Of a stretch of 64,000 nt of DNA, positions 29,398 through 37,757 are shown piece by piece (position 1 is the stretch's first letter; each line of letters starts with the position of its first letter). The translations under genes and the position numbers were made by a program. This DNA comes from Stenotrophomonas raiganjensis (SeqCode) (lineage in GTDB: Bacteria > Pseudomonadota > Gammaproteobacteria > Xanthomonadales > Xanthomonadaceae). The DNA is taken from positions 62,001 through 126,000 of the forward strand of contig NZ_JAUTXR010000184.1 of the NCBI RefSeq assembly GCF_030658505.1, written 5' to 3'. The notes beneath the pieces were generated by a model. It ran no database searches, was not told where the DNA came from, and was given only the letters and a program-made list of their open reading frames with translations.

Positions 29398-30174
29398 TTA
29401 CTCGCCGGGGGACGCCTCGCTGGCATCAAGAATCCGGCCGCGCCAGGCGTGTCCTGCGCTGGACAGCAGGGTCACGGCCGCAGCGGCGGCGGCCTCCGGG
29501 CCCTGCGCAGCCGGGTCCTGGTCGACGGAATAGGCCCTGGCGCGCAGCGCCGTGCGCAGGGGGCCGGGGTACAGGCCACTGACCCGTACCGGGCTGCGGC
29601 CAAGTTCGTCGTGCAGGCTGGTGATCAGGCCGCGCAGGCCATGCTGGGCCACGCCATACCCCCCCCAATAGGCCTGTCCGACCCGCTCGGGCGCATCCAC
29701 TGCAAACACCATCGCCGCATCCTCGCGCTGCCGCAGCAGCGGCAGGCAGGCCTGGGCCAGCCAGGCCGGCGCGGTCAGGGTGACGTGCACCGCGCGGGCG
29801 AAACTGGCCGGATCGGCCAGTTCAAACGGGGTCAGGCCCGGGAAATGGGCGGCACAGACCAGCAGGCCGTCCAGCCGCCCGAGCTCGCGCTGCAGGGCCT
29901 GGGCCAGTTCGGCGTAGTCGTCGGGACCGGCACCTTCCAGATCCAGCGGATACAGCAGCGGCTCCGGGCCAACGGCCTGCACCTGGGCATAGACACGGTC
30001 CAGGCGGCGCGGCTTGCGGCCCAGCAGGACCACGGTGGCCCCGGCAGCCGCAGCGGCCACTGCCGCCGCACTGCCCAGCCCACCACCCGCGCCGGCAACC
30101 AGCACGACGCGCCCCTGCAACGGGCGGCCATCGAGCGCCCCGTCGGTCGGTGACGTCGATGGCCAGGCACTCAT
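29398..30174 (-). CDS. YciK-like short-chain dehydrogenase with degenerate active site
   Basis: A 258-residue SDR-fold protein. The nucleotide-binding GAGGGLG (G28, G32, G34) and the LDLEG region are intact. The catalytic tetrad is not. The tyrosine (Y173 in GGYGVAQ) remains, but the lysine four residues later is Gln177, the serine thirteen residues before Tyr is Asp160, and the NNAG motif reads CAAH. Overall sequence resembles YciK of E. coli. It may have lost redox activity or bind a cofactor for another role. The ATG overlaps nothing upstream; its N-terminus abuts the grxD-like stop (ATGA, 30171-30174), so the two genes are coupled. Confidence 0.85.
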   Translation of the reverse strand: MSAWPSTSPTDGALDGRPLQGRVVLVAGAGGGLGSAAAVAAAAAGATVVLLGRKPRRLDRVYAQVQAVGPEPLLYPLDLEGAGPDDYAELAQALQRELGRLDGLLVCAAHFPGLTPFELADPASFARAVHVTLTAPAWLAQACLPLLRQREDAAMVFAVDAPERVGQAYWGGYGVAQHGLRGLITSLHDELGRSPVRVSGLYPGPLRTALRARAYSVDQDPAAQGPEAAAAAAVTLLSSAGHAWRGRILDASEASPGE

Positions 30175-30491
30175 CCCTGGGTCGCCTCTTCGACGATGCG
30201 CTTGAGCTCGCCGGCTTCAAACAGTTCCAGGACGATGTCGCAGCCGCCGATCAGCTCTCCATTGATGAACAGCTGCGGGAAGGTCGGCAGGTTGGAGAAC
30301 CGCGGCAGGTTGGCGCGGATCTCGGGTTCTTCCAGCACGTTGACGGTGCGCAGGGTGACCGCGCCGGCTGCCATCAACGCCTGTACGGCGCGGCTGGAGA
30401 AACCGCACATCGGGTATTGCGGGGTGCCCTTCATGAACAGCACGAGCGGGTAACGATCGACCTCGGCCTGGATTTGCTGCATTACCGCCAC
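30171..30491 (-). CDS. grxD: Monothiol glutaredoxin, Grx4/GrxD family
   Basis: A roughly 106-residue CGFS-type glutaredoxin. The motif PMCGFSSRAVQ carries the active cysteine, and TFPQLFINGELIGGCDIV is the glutathione-binding TVP-like and GG segments. These proteins bind a glutathione-bridged 2Fe-2S cluster with BolA partners and deliver it to iron-sulfur targets. The start is uncertain: GTG at 30491 has AGGAG seven bases upstream, while ATG at 30482 is the next choice. Coupled to the downstream SDR gene by an ATGA overlap. Confidence 0.93.
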   Translation of the reverse strand: MAVMQQIQAEVDRYPLVLFMKGTPQYPMCGFSSRAVQALMAAGAVTLRTVNVLEEPEIRANLPRFSNLPTFPQLFINGELIGGCDIVLELFEAGELKRIVEEATQG

Positions 30492-30612
30492 AACCTCACT
30501 CCTTGCTTCGCCGGACAAACCGACCGCAGTGGTCGGCTAGACTGCCCACGGTAGCCGCCATTGTAAGCCGATGGAACCGGCTGCCGCCGCCCCTCTGCCC
30601 ACGAACCTGTCC

Positions 30613-31191
30613 ATGCCTGTCGAATTGCCTGCCCTGCCCTACCTCCCCGGCTCCCTGCAGCCACACCTGTCCGCACAGACCCTGGAGCTGCACCACGGCC
30701 GCCATCACCGCGCCTACGTGGATGCGGTCAATGCCGGCATCCTCGGCACCGAGTGGGAAGAAGCGTCACTGGAAGAGATCGTCCGCCATGCCCAGGGCAA
30801 GCTGTTCGATGCGGCCGCCCAGGCCTGGAACCACGGCTTCTACTGGCAATGCCTGCGGCCGCGCGGCGGCGCTGAGCCGCAGGGGCGGCTGGGCGAGCTG
30901 GTCAAGCGCCAGTTCGGCGACGTGCAGCGCCTGCGCGAGGAGTTCAACCGCACCGCACTGGGCCTGTTCGGCTCCGGCTGGGTGTGGCTGGTGCAGCATC
31001 CCGGCGGGCAGCTGGGCCTGCAGGCCACCCGCAATGCCGGCACCCCGCTGACCGGCGAGAGCACGCCACTGCTGTGCTGCGACGTCTGGGAGCACGCCTA
31101 CTACACCGACTACCAGAATGATCGCGCGCGCTATCTGGACGCGTTCTGGCAGATGGTCAACTGGGAATTTGCCGAGAGCCAGCTACGCTGA
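30613..31191 (+). CDS. sodB: Iron/manganese superoxide dismutase
   Basis: A 192-residue SOD using the start at 30613 (MPVELPALPY), which matches the usual SodB N-terminus; an in-frame ATG at 30571 would add 14 residues. The four metal ligands are at the expected places: His27 (LELHHGRHH), His75 (WNHGFYW), Asp158 and His162 (CDVWEHAYY). It converts superoxide to oxygen and peroxide in the cytoplasm. Divergent from grxD. Metal preference (Fe versus Mn) cannot be settled here. Confidence 0.95.
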   Translation: MPVELPALPYLPGSLQPHLSAQTLELHHGRHHRAYVDAVNAGILGTEWEEASLEEIVRHAQGKLFDAAAQAWNHGFYWQCLRPRGGAEPQGRLGELVKRQFGDVQRLREEFNRTALGLFGSGWVWLVQHPGGQLGLQATRNAGTPLTGESTPLLCCDVWEHAYYTDYQNDRARYLDAFWQMVNWEFAESQLR

Positions 31192-31198
31192 CTCCCCT

Positions 31199-31258
31199 GT
31201 AGAGCCGAGCCCATGCTCGGCTGGCCGGACAGCAGCCGAGCATGGGCTCGGCTCTATA
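31199..31258. repeat. SMAG/REP-type palindrome with 23-bp perfect arms
   Basis: Arms at 31201-31223 and 31233-31255 are exact reverse complements (start AGAGCCGAGCCCATGC) separated by nine bases. Each arm also folds on its own around CCATG. GTAG precedes the left arm. It sits between the convergent ends of sodB and the AhpD-like gene and matches the S. maltophilia GTAG repeat family, here as an inverted dimer. Confidence 0.85.
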
Positions 31259-31267
31259 GATGAAGCT

Positions 31268-31609
31268 TCACGCGTTCTCGTGCGCAGCCACGGCGTCCAT
31301 CACCCGCGCTGAATACACCAGCGCCGCGCCGGCATTGAGCGACACCGCCACACCGAGCGCCTCGGCGATTTCCTCGCGGCTGGCGCCATGCTTCAGCGCC
31401 GCGTCCACGTGCACGGTGATGCAGCCGTCACAGCGGGTGGTCACCGCCACCGCCAGCGCGATCAGCTCGCGGGTCTTGGCATCAAGATGGTTGGTCTGCG
31501 CGCCCGCATTGGCCAGCGTGGCATAGCCCTTGACCGTATCCGGCGAGAGCTTGCCGATCTCGCCGATGCGGCCCTTCAGTTCCTTGCGGTAGGCATTCCA
31601 GTCGAGCAT
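31268..31609 (-). CDS. Carboxymuconolactone decarboxylase/AhpD-like protein
   Basis: A 113-residue all-helical protein of the CMD/AhpD superfamily. It contains the redox-type motif RCDGCITVHVDAAL (CxxC with a nearby His), as in AhpD-like peroxidases and YciW/CMD_1 proteins. AGGAG eight bases before the ATG supports the start. The family includes decarboxylases, AhpD disulfide reductants and uncharacterised proteins; the CxxC favours a thiol role. No ahpC is near. Confidence 0.85.
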   Translation of the reverse strand: MLDWNAYRKELKGRIGEIGKLSPDTVKGYATLANAGAQTNHLDAKTRELIALAVAVTTRCDGCITVHVDAALKHGASREEIAEALGVAVSLNAGAALVYSARVMDAVAAHENA

Positions 31610-31704
31610 GGTCGTGACTCCTGTGAAAGGAGCTCCACGCTACCACCGGGAATGTTGCGCCGATGGCTGCACCGGTGCGCCACACCGTTGCAGCCATACA
31701 GGGG

Positions 31705-31725
31705 GTGCCGGCAGCACGCCGGCAC
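31705..31725. repeat. Short palindrome after purK
   Basis: GTGCCGGC / GCCGGCAC arms with a short centre, eight bases beyond the purK stop. It probably ends the purEK transcript or is a REP-like unit. Confidence 0.4.
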
Positions 31726-31733
31726 GCCCGCGC

Positions 31734-32882
31734 TCAACGGTTGCGCAGCACGTGCACTGCCGGCGCCACCTGGGCCTGGCGGTCCAGTTCCAGGCCCACC
31801 TGGTCCAGCGCGTCGGCCAGTGCTGCCGCATCGTCATCGCGCAATGTGGCATGGCCGACCTTGCGGCCTTCGCGCGGCTCCTTGCCATAGTCATGCCAAT
31901 GCCCGCTGGCCTGGGCCAGCACCGGTGCCGGGTCGGGCATCGCGCCCAGCCAGTTCAGCATGCAGGCATGGCCGAGCATGCGGGTGCTGCCCAGCGGCAG
32001 GCCCAGCACGGCACGCAGGTGGTTCTCGAACTGCGAGGTCTCGCTGCCTTCGATGGTCCAGTGGCCGGAGTTGTGCACGCGCGGCGCCATCTCGTTGGCC
32101 AGCAGTTCGCCATCACGGCAGAACAGCTCCAGCGCGAACACGCCGACATACTGCAGGTGCTCGGCGACGCGACGCGCATAGCCGACCGCCGCTTCGTGCT
32201 CGGCGGCGCTCAGCACCGCCGGCGCCACGCTGGCCGACAGCACGCCATCGACATGCCAGTTGCCGGTGACCGGCCAGGCCTCGAAGCTGCCATCACGGCC
32301 GCGCACGGCGACCACGCTGACCTCGCGCTGGAAGGCCACGAAGCCTTCCAGGATCAGACCGGTACGCTCGACCTGCGCACCCAGCGCATCCCACGCAGCA
32401 TCGATGTCGGCTTCGCTGCGCAGGCGGAACTGACCCTTGCCGTCGTAGCCGAGACGGCGGGTCTTGAGGATGCACGGCAGGCCGAATTCGGCGGCCTTCG
32501 CGGCCAGCTCCTCACGGCTGCGGATGTCGGCGAAGGCCGGCAGCGGGATGCCCAACTGCTGGAACAGGGTCTTCTCGCTCAATCGGTCCTGGGCCACCGC
32601 CAGCGCGGCCGGCGGCGGATAGACCGGCACGCGGTCGGCCAGGAACTCCGCGCTGTCTGCGGGCACGTTCTCGAAATCGAAAGTGACCACATCGACCTTC
32701 GCGGCGAAGTCCGCCAGCGCGTGGCGGTCATCGAAGGCACCGACGGTGAGCGGCGCCAGCGGGCCACTGCAGGCGTCGGCCGCCGGGTCGTACAGCTGGA
32801 AGCGCAGTCCCAGCGGCGCACCGGCCAGGACCATCATGCGGGCGAGCTGGCCGCCGCCCAGGATGCCGACGGTCAGGCTCAT
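31734..32882 (-). CDS. purK: 5-(carboxyamino)imidazole ribonucleotide synthase PurK
   Basis: PurK uses ATP and bicarbonate to carboxylate AIR to N5-CAIR in purine synthesis. The 382-residue protein begins with a Rossmann-like [11 protein letters not shown] and has ATP-grasp motifs ([38 protein letters not shown]). Its ATG overlaps the purE stop (ATGA, 32879-32882), so PurE and PurK are coupled. Confidence 0.97.
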   Translation of the reverse strand: MSLTVGILGGGQLARMMVLAGAPLGLRFQLYDPAADACSGPLAPLTVGAFDDRHALADFAAKVDVVTFDFENVPADSAEFLADRVPVYPPPAALAVAQDRLSEKTLFQQLGIPLPAFADIRSREELAAKAAEFGLPCILKTRRLGYDGKGQFRLRSEADIDAAWDALGAQVERTGLILEGFVAFQREVSVVAVRGRDGSFEAWPVTGNWHVDGVLSASVAPAVLSAAEHEAAVGYARRVAEHLQYVGVFALELFCRDGELLANEMAPRVHNSGHWTIEGSETSQFENHLRAVLGLPLGSTRMLGHACMLNWLGAMPDPAPVLAQASGHWHDYGKEPREGRKVGHATLRDDDAAALADALDQVGLELDRQAQVAPAVHVLRNR

Positions 32883-33382
32883 TGGCGCGGATCGTCGTGG
32901 GCCATCACGTCTTCGGTCTGGCGTGCACGGAAGGCGTCGAGCGCCTGGCCGATCACCGGCTGGTCGCTGGCCAGCATCGCAGCAGCGAACAGCGCCGCGT
33001 TGGACGCGCCGGCATTGCCGATGGCGAAGGTGGCGACCGGGATGCCGGCCGGCATCTGCACGATCGACAGCAGCGAATCCATGCCGTTGAGGGCCTTGGA
33101 CTGCACCGGCACGCCCAGCACCGGCACGGCGGTCTTGGCGGCGATCATGCCCGGAAGGTGCGCGGCCCCGCCGGCACCGGCGATGATCGCGCGCAGGCCA
33201 CGCGGGCCCGCCTGCTCGGCGTAACTGAACAACACATCCGGCGTCCGATGCGCGGACACCACCTTCACTTCGAACGGAACACCCAGGGCTTCAAGCTTCT
33301 GGGCGGCGTGCTGCATGGTTTCCCAGTCGGAACGGGAACCCATGACGATGCCGACAAGCGGCGCGATCGGGTTGGGGGTCAT
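32879..33382 (-). CDS. purE: N5-CAIR mutase PurE
   Basis: A 167-residue class I PurE that converts N5-CAIR to CAIR. It has GSRSDWETM near the N-terminus, SAHRTPD (catalytic His region) and the [11 protein letters not shown] loop. AGGTGA lies ahead of the ATG. First gene of purEK and divergent from the Trm112-like gene. I see no purine riboswitch in the 58-bp gap. Confidence 0.97.
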   Translation of the reverse strand: MTPNPIAPLVGIVMGSRSDWETMQHAAQKLEALGVPFEVKVVSAHRTPDVLFSYAEQAGPRGLRAIIAGAGGAAHLPGMIAAKTAVPVLGVPVQSKALNGMDSLLSIVQMPAGIPVATFAIGNAGASNAALFAAAMLASDQPVIGQALDAFRARQTEDVMAHDDPRQ

Positions 33383-33440
33383 TGGCCGTCACCTGCCTTA
33401 AAGACGTATTCTAGCCATCTTCCACGCAAGACGAAGAACC

Positions 33441-33710
33441 ATGGATCGCAAGCTGCTCGACCTGCTGGTGTCGCCGGACACCCGCCAGCCCCTGTCCCTG
33501 CTGGATGGCAAGGGCCTGGAAGCCCTCAACAAGGCCATTTCCGCCGGCGCGGTGAACAAGGCCGATGGCAACCCGCTGGCGCAGCCGCTGCGCGAAGCGC
33601 TGGTCACCCGCGACCGCAAGCAGGTGTTCCGCGTCGACGACGGCATTCCGGTGCTGCTGGCCGAAGAAGCCATCCCCACCGCTCAGATCGCCGACTTCCC
33701 GGCCGCATGA
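33441..33710 (+). CDS. Trm112/YcaR-family protein without zinc cysteines
   Basis: An 89-residue Trm112-like (YcaR/DUF343) protein, beginning MDRKLLDLLVSPDTRQPLSLLD and ending with FRVDDGIPVLLAEEA. The family's usual CP zinc-binding motifs are absent (no cysteine). In E. coli ycaR lies between lpxK and kdsB; here it is coupled to nadC by an ATGA overlap. Trm112 proteins activate methyltransferases in archaea and eukaryotes; the bacterial role is unclear. Confidence 0.85.
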   Translation: MDRKLLDLLVSPDTRQPLSLLDGKGLEALNKAISAGAVNKADGNPLAQPLREALVTRDRKQVFRVDDGIPVLLAEEAIPTAQIADFPAA

Positions 33711-34558
33711 GCACGCTGCCGACGCCGGATGCGGCCGTTGTCGCCGCCGATGTCGCGCGTGCGCTGGCCGAGGACCTGGGCAGCGGTGACGTCACCGCCG
33801 CTCTGCTGCCCGACCAGGCCGACAGCGCTTACCTGCTGTGCAAGCAGGACGGGGTGATTGCCGGCCGCCCCTGGTTCGATGCCACCCACCGCGCACTCGA
33901 CCCGGACGTGCGTATCGAATGGCAGGTTTCCGAAGGCGACGCCGTCACCGCAGGCACCGTGCTGGCCCTGTTGCACGGGCGCAGCCGCAGCCTGGTCAGT
34001 GCCGAGCGCACCTCGCTGAACTTCCTGCAGACGCTGTCCGGCACCGCCACCACCACGGCCCGCTATGTGGCCGCCGTGGCCGGTACCGCCACGCGCATCC
34101 TCGACACCCGCAAGACCTTGCCCGGCCTGCGCCTGGCGCAGAAGTACGCGGTCCGCTGCGGCGGCGGCGAGAACCACCGGTTCGGCCTGTACGACACGGT
34201 GATGCTGAAGGAGAACCACATCCGCGCCGCCGGTTCGCTGGCTGCGGCGGTGGCTGCCGCGCGCCGCCAATGGCCCGCATTGCCGCTGGTGGTCGAGGTG
34301 GAAGATCTGGCGCAGCTGCGGCAGGCACTGGAAGCCGGCTGCGAGCGCATCCTGCTGGATGACTTCAGCCCGGACCTGCGCCGCGAGGCCGTACGCATCA
34401 CCGCCGGCCGCATTCCGCTGGAGGTGTCCGGCAGCGTGGGCCTGGGCGGGCTGCGTTCGATTGCCGAAGATGGCGTGGACTGCATTTCCATTGGCGGACT
34501 GACCAAGCATGTGCAGGCCATCGATCTGTCGCTGAAGCTGGGCCCGCCGCCAGGTTGA
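33707..34558 (+). CDS. nadC: Nicotinate-nucleotide pyrophosphorylase (quinolinate PRTase)
   Basis: NadC makes nicotinate mononucleotide from quinolinate and PRPP with CO2 release, in de novo NAD synthesis. The 283-residue protein has LAEDLGSGDVTA, the core RTSLNFLQTLSGTATTT, the DTRKTLPGLR motif, KYAVRCGGGENHRFGLYD, and EVSGSVGL near the end. The ATG overlaps the Trm112-like stop. Length and motifs are standard. Confidence 0.97.
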   Translation: MSTLPTPDAAVVAADVARALAEDLGSGDVTAALLPDQADSAYLLCKQDGVIAGRPWFDATHRALDPDVRIEWQVSEGDAVTAGTVLALLHGRSRSLVSAERTSLNFLQTLSGTATTTARYVAAVAGTATRILDTRKTLPGLRLAQKYAVRCGGGENHRFGLYDTVMLKENHIRAAGSLAAAVAAARRQWPALPLVVEVEDLAQLRQALEAGCERILLDDFSPDLRREAVRITAGRIPLEVSGSVGLGGLRSIAEDGVDCISIGGLTKHVQAIDLSLKLGPPPG

Positions 34559-34573
34559 GGCCTGCAGGGCCTT

Positions 34574-34664
34574 GTAGAGCCGAGCCCATGCTCGGCTGCT
34601 TCTCGATTTGCGGCGCGCCCTGCACGCGCTTCGCGCGATGAGCCGAGCGTAGGCTCGGCTCTAC
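34574..34664. repeat. SMAG/REP-type inverted dimer
   Basis: The units at 34574-34598 and 34641-34664 are in inverted orientation, both reading GTAGAGCCGAGC from their outer ends, with a 42-bp spacer. It is the same sequence class as the repeat at 31199. Located between nadC and the DUF2272 gene. Confidence 0.85.
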
Positions 34665-34739
34665 ACGACACGGGACGCCTTCACGGCTCGGCTACGCCAG
34701 CCTCTGCGACGCTGCGGGCATCCCCCACAGGAGCCGCGC

Positions 34740-35723
34740 ATGCGCCGGATGCTCTTGCCTGCCTGTCTGCTGCTCGCGGCAGCCCCCTTGTCCGCAGCGG
34801 CCGCCGAAGCCTGCGATGTGCCGCCCCGCTTCGGCCTGAGTCCGCTGGCGGTGGCCATCCGCAACACTGCCTGCAACGAGCACCGGCTGTGGTTCCGCCC
34901 CTTCATCGATCGCGATGGCCGCGCCGCCAGTCTCAGCGTCACCGAAGCCGAAAGCGATCACCTGGCCGACAACGGGCTGATCGCCTGGCAGCGCGTGGCC
35001 GGCTACTGGCGCAACAGCGGCACGCTCAACGCCATGGGCAGCATCGCCGGCGCCAGCAGTTGCCTGGCACCGCTGGGCACGCGCTACACCGACAGCGACT
35101 GCCGCGCCTTCCTGATCGACAACCCGTGGTCGGCCGCGTTCATTTCCTGGGTGATGGTGCAGTCCGGCGTTCCCGGCTTCAACACGTCGCCACGCCACAT
35201 CGACTACATCCGTGCCGCGTACCAGGGCGGCCCCTCGGGCGTGCCGTACCGGCTGGTCGACCCCGCCACGGCCAAACCCGCGCCCGGCGACCTGCTGTGC
35301 TTCCTGCGCGACCGCAGCACCACGCTCAGCTACAGCGGGCTGGTGCAGGCACTGGGCAATGGCTCGGTGGGCCACTGGAAATCACATTGTGAAGTGGTGG
35401 TAGCGGCCAATCTTGGCGGCGACCAGACCCTGTACCTGGTCGGCGGCAACGTGATGAACACCGTGGCGATGCGGCTGCTGCCGCTGGACCGCACCGGGCT
35501 GATCAAGCTGCCGCCCGCGCGCGAACGCAACAGCACCGGCATCGACCCCAGCTGCACGCCGGGCCGCGAGGACGAATGCAGCTTCAACCGCCAGGACTGG
35601 GCAGCCCTGCTGCAGCTGACCGCCACATCACCGCTGGTGATGCCCTCGCCCACTGCGACGCCAATGCAGCCCGCACCTGCGCCGCAGCCCGTCATCGTGC
35701 CTGCGCGGCCGGCAACCCGCTGA
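34740..35723 (+). CDS. Exported DUF2272 protein with a CHAP-like fold
   Basis: A 327-residue protein with a signal peptide (about residues 1-23). Residues about 85-250 match DUF2272. The segment NPWSAAFISWVM (Ser131) aligns with the WCAAFV nucleophile region of CHAP/NlpC-type amidases, PGDLLCF and SHCEVVVAA (His216) and GGNVMNTVAMR match the later core strands. The nucleophile position is Ser, not Cys, so catalysis by the usual route is doubtful. A proline-rich tail ends the protein. The last 32 bp overlap the 3' end of the opposing PqaA-like gene. Function unknown; a cell-wall role is possible. Confidence 0.7.
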   Translation: MRRMLLPACLLLAAAPLSAAAAEACDVPPRFGLSPLAVAIRNTACNEHRLWFRPFIDRDGRAASLSVTEAESDHLADNGLIAWQRVAGYWRNSGTLNAMGSIAGASSCLAPLGTRYTDSDCRAFLIDNPWSAAFISWVMVQSGVPGFNTSPRHIDYIRAAYQGGPSGVPYRLVDPATAKPAPGDLLCFLRDRSTTLSYSGLVQALGNGSVGHWKSHCEVVVAANLGGDQTLYLVGGNVMNTVAMRLLPLDRTGLIKLPPARERNSTGIDPSCTPGREDECSFNRQDWAALLQLTATSPLVMPSPTATPMQPAPAPQPVIVPARPATR

Positions 35724-37164
35724 CGGCAGGCTCCGGCGCCAGCCGGCAGCGGCCCTCGCCCTCCGCAGGTGGCTGCACCGGGAACGCATCCTCCGGCGTA
35801 ACCTGCACGGGCGTGGTCAGTACCAGCCCATCGGCGAAATGCAGCTCGACGAACGAGGCGGTCCAGCCCTGCGCTGTCGAATTGACCGGTATCGACTGCC
35901 TGCGCCTGCCTTCCAGTGCGACCTCACTGGCGTGGTAATCGATGCCGCACGCCTTGCGGAAGTCCCGGTCGATTGGGTTGTGCGCCTGCCACAGCAGCGC
36001 ACGTTGCGGCCGCTCGGGCCCCTTCACGTTCAGTTCGAATGCCGAGACATGCGGAAGCCATTTCGACGTCAGTTCCGGCAGTGCGCGCCCGGCACGCCAG
36101 CGTTTCAGCGCCGGTTCCAGCGTGTCGACCGTGAAGCGGCGGATCCCGCCGTGGTCGCTGTTCGGTGCCACGCGCAGGGCGGTGGGACCGGGAAGCTCTG
36201 CCAGGTAGTAGCCGGCGCCATCGGGCACGAAGAAATCGTCGCCGCTGGCATTGACCAGCAGCTTGGGCAGCGCGAGCCGCTGCCGCAGCGGTCCGTGCAG
36301 ATAGGTGTAGGGATCCACGATCTGCATCAGCTGGGTAAAGGCCGGGCCTTCAATCTCCCCTGTCACGCCATGCTCCACGTACGGAGACAGCGCAATCGGC
36401 CAGCGCTCACCATAGGCCCGCCGGATCTGAGGGGCAAAGCCCTGCCAGTTCATGTCGATGACGAAGGGGGCCAGATGGCTGACACGGTCATCGACCAACG
36501 GCAGCAACCAGCTCGCCCAGCCACGCTTGGAGGCGCCGGTCACCACATAGGAAGGCCGCTGGCCCTCTGGAAGCTCGCGGTCGGCCAGATCCATCGCCCG
36601 GATCGCAGCTTCCGCCATCGGCACATGCAAAGGCCACTGGCCGTGCGTCGAGGGCGCATCGAGGAAGCGGCGCCAGCTTGCGGCGACCAGGTCGTCCTCG
36701 GTGCGTGCGCGCGCATCGCCCGGCAGCGTCATCGCCTGCGGGGGCACATCGGCGATGGAAACGACCGCCATTCCCAAGGTCCGCACCAGTCGTTCCAGCA
36801 CCTCCGGGGGAAAATCACTGGCCGGCGCCACCGGCCGTCCACCGCCCTCATGGGCCACGCCATTGTTGATGACCAGCAACGCGGGGCCTGCCTGCGGCGC
36901 CTGTGGCACCAGCACTTCCACCCGATGCAGCCATGCGTCACCGGCCGGCTCCGGCCAGCGCTGGGAACGAAGCTGGTAGGTCCTGCGTTCGCCGCCCTCG
37001 AAGGAACTCACTTCCAGCCGGTCATAGTCCACAGGATAGGCGGCCTGCTGTTTCCGGTACGCCGGCCAGACCTGGGAAGGGTCCCAGGCCGCGGCAGCGG
37101 CAGCGGCAGTGGCGACGTGGCCAGCCAACAGCAACACCAAGGCGAAGCCTGCTTCAGCTTTCAT
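35692..37164 (-). CDS. PhoPQ-activated pathogenicity-related protein PqaA family
   Basis: A 490-residue exported alpha/beta-hydrolase-like protein. The start at 37164 gives a signal peptide (MKAEAGFALVLLLAGHVATA). Motifs typical of the PqaA family are VINNGVAHEGG, the nucleophile elbow VTGASKRGWASW (Ser212), FVIDMNWQGFAPQIRRAYG, and a later PNSDHGG. PqaA is named from a Salmonella PhoPQ-activated gene; the enzymatic activity is not established. No PhoPQ-like system adjoins it. It converges on the DUF2272 gene with a 32-bp overlap. Confidence 0.85.
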   Translation of the reverse strand: MKAEAGFALVLLLAGHVATAAAAAAAWDPSQVWPAYRKQQAAYPVDYDRLEVSSFEGGERRTYQLRSQRWPEPAGDAWLHRVEVLVPQAPQAGPALLVINNGVAHEGGGRPVAPASDFPPEVLERLVRTLGMAVVSIADVPPQAMTLPGDARARTEDDLVAASWRRFLDAPSTHGQWPLHVPMAEAAIRAMDLADRELPEGQRPSYVVTGASKRGWASWLLPLVDDRVSHLAPFVIDMNWQGFAPQIRRAYGERWPIALSPYVEHGVTGEIEGPAFTQLMQIVDPYTYLHGPLRQRLALPKLLVNASGDDFFVPDGAGYYLAELPGPTALRVAPNSDHGGIRRFTVDTLEPALKRWRAGRALPELTSKWLPHVSAFELNVKGPERPQRALLWQAHNPIDRDFRKACGIDYHASEVALEGRRRQSIPVNSTAQGWTASFVELHFADGLVLTTPVQVTPEDAFPVQPPAEGEGRCRLAPEPAVSGLPAAQAR

Positions 37165-37368
37165 ATATACCGACCGATCAGCAAAGAAGCGAAGTTCGCA
37201 AACACGAACAACCACTTCAATTGCCATTTGCGACAGAAGCATCCGCGATTGATACGCTTGGACACGCCATCACAGTTCGCGGCCACCCGCAGCCGGATGC
37301 TCCACTGCGCTTGATCCAGCGCGCGTTCGCCGCCATCTTTGCCGGATCGACCTCTGACGGCTGACACC

Positions 37369-37719
37369 ATGCCCACCCTGCTGCTGTTGCTGATTGCCGG
37401 CGGAATCATCTATTTCTTCTGGAACGCGGCGCGTTCGGCCGCCGAGCGCGCGGTCGAGCTGGGGCGCAATGCCTGCCGTGCTGCCGACGTGCAATGGCTG
37501 GACCAGGCGGTGCACGCCACCGGCCTGCGCCTGTCGCGCGGCGAAGATGGCCGGCTCGGCTTCGAACGTACCTTCAAGTTCGAGTATTCCTACGACGGCA
37601 TCGATCGCCACGTGGGCCGCATGGTGCTGCGCGGCGACCAGCTGATCTCATTCACTGGTCCGGGCGCGGCGCGGATCAGCCAGATCCGCGCGGATGTGGA
37701 CGATGCCGAGGATGTGTAA
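37369..37719 (+). CDS. DUF3301 membrane-anchored protein
   Basis: A 116-residue protein with one N-terminal membrane helix (MPTLLLLLIAGGIIYFFW) and a soluble domain with LGRNACRAADVQWLDQAVH, LSRGEDGRLGFERTFKFEYS and a strand DRHVGRMVLRGD. This pattern is characteristic of DUF3301, a small proteobacterial family of unknown role. Transcribed away from the PqaA-like gene; the 204-bp gap contains a TA-rich stretch but no clear operator. Confidence 0.8.
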   Translation: MPTLLLLLIAGGIIYFFWNAARSAAERAVELGRNACRAADVQWLDQAVHATGLRLSRGEDGRLGFERTFKFEYSYDGIDRHVGRMVLRGDQLISFTGPGAARISQIRADVDDAEDV

Positions 37720-37730
37720 GGGCTGAAGGT

Positions 37731-37755
37731 GTGCCGACCAACGGTCGGCACCCAC
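37731..37755. repeat. REP-type palindrome
   Basis: GTGCCGACC AA CGGTCGGCAC with CCCAC following, between the DUF3301 gene and the sspB stop. It belongs to the second sequence class of the GTAG/GTGG repeats in this window (core CCGACCAACGGTCGG). Confidence 0.75.
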
Positions 37756-37757
37756 CC

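Noticed and set aside
31199..31258. CRISPR-like or insertion-sequence remnant
   Set aside because: Palindromic units are single or in doublets, with no regular spacers, no transposase and no target duplication.
33383..33440. Purine riboswitch ahead of purE
   Set aside because: The 58-bp gap is too short, and no conserved three-way junction is visible.
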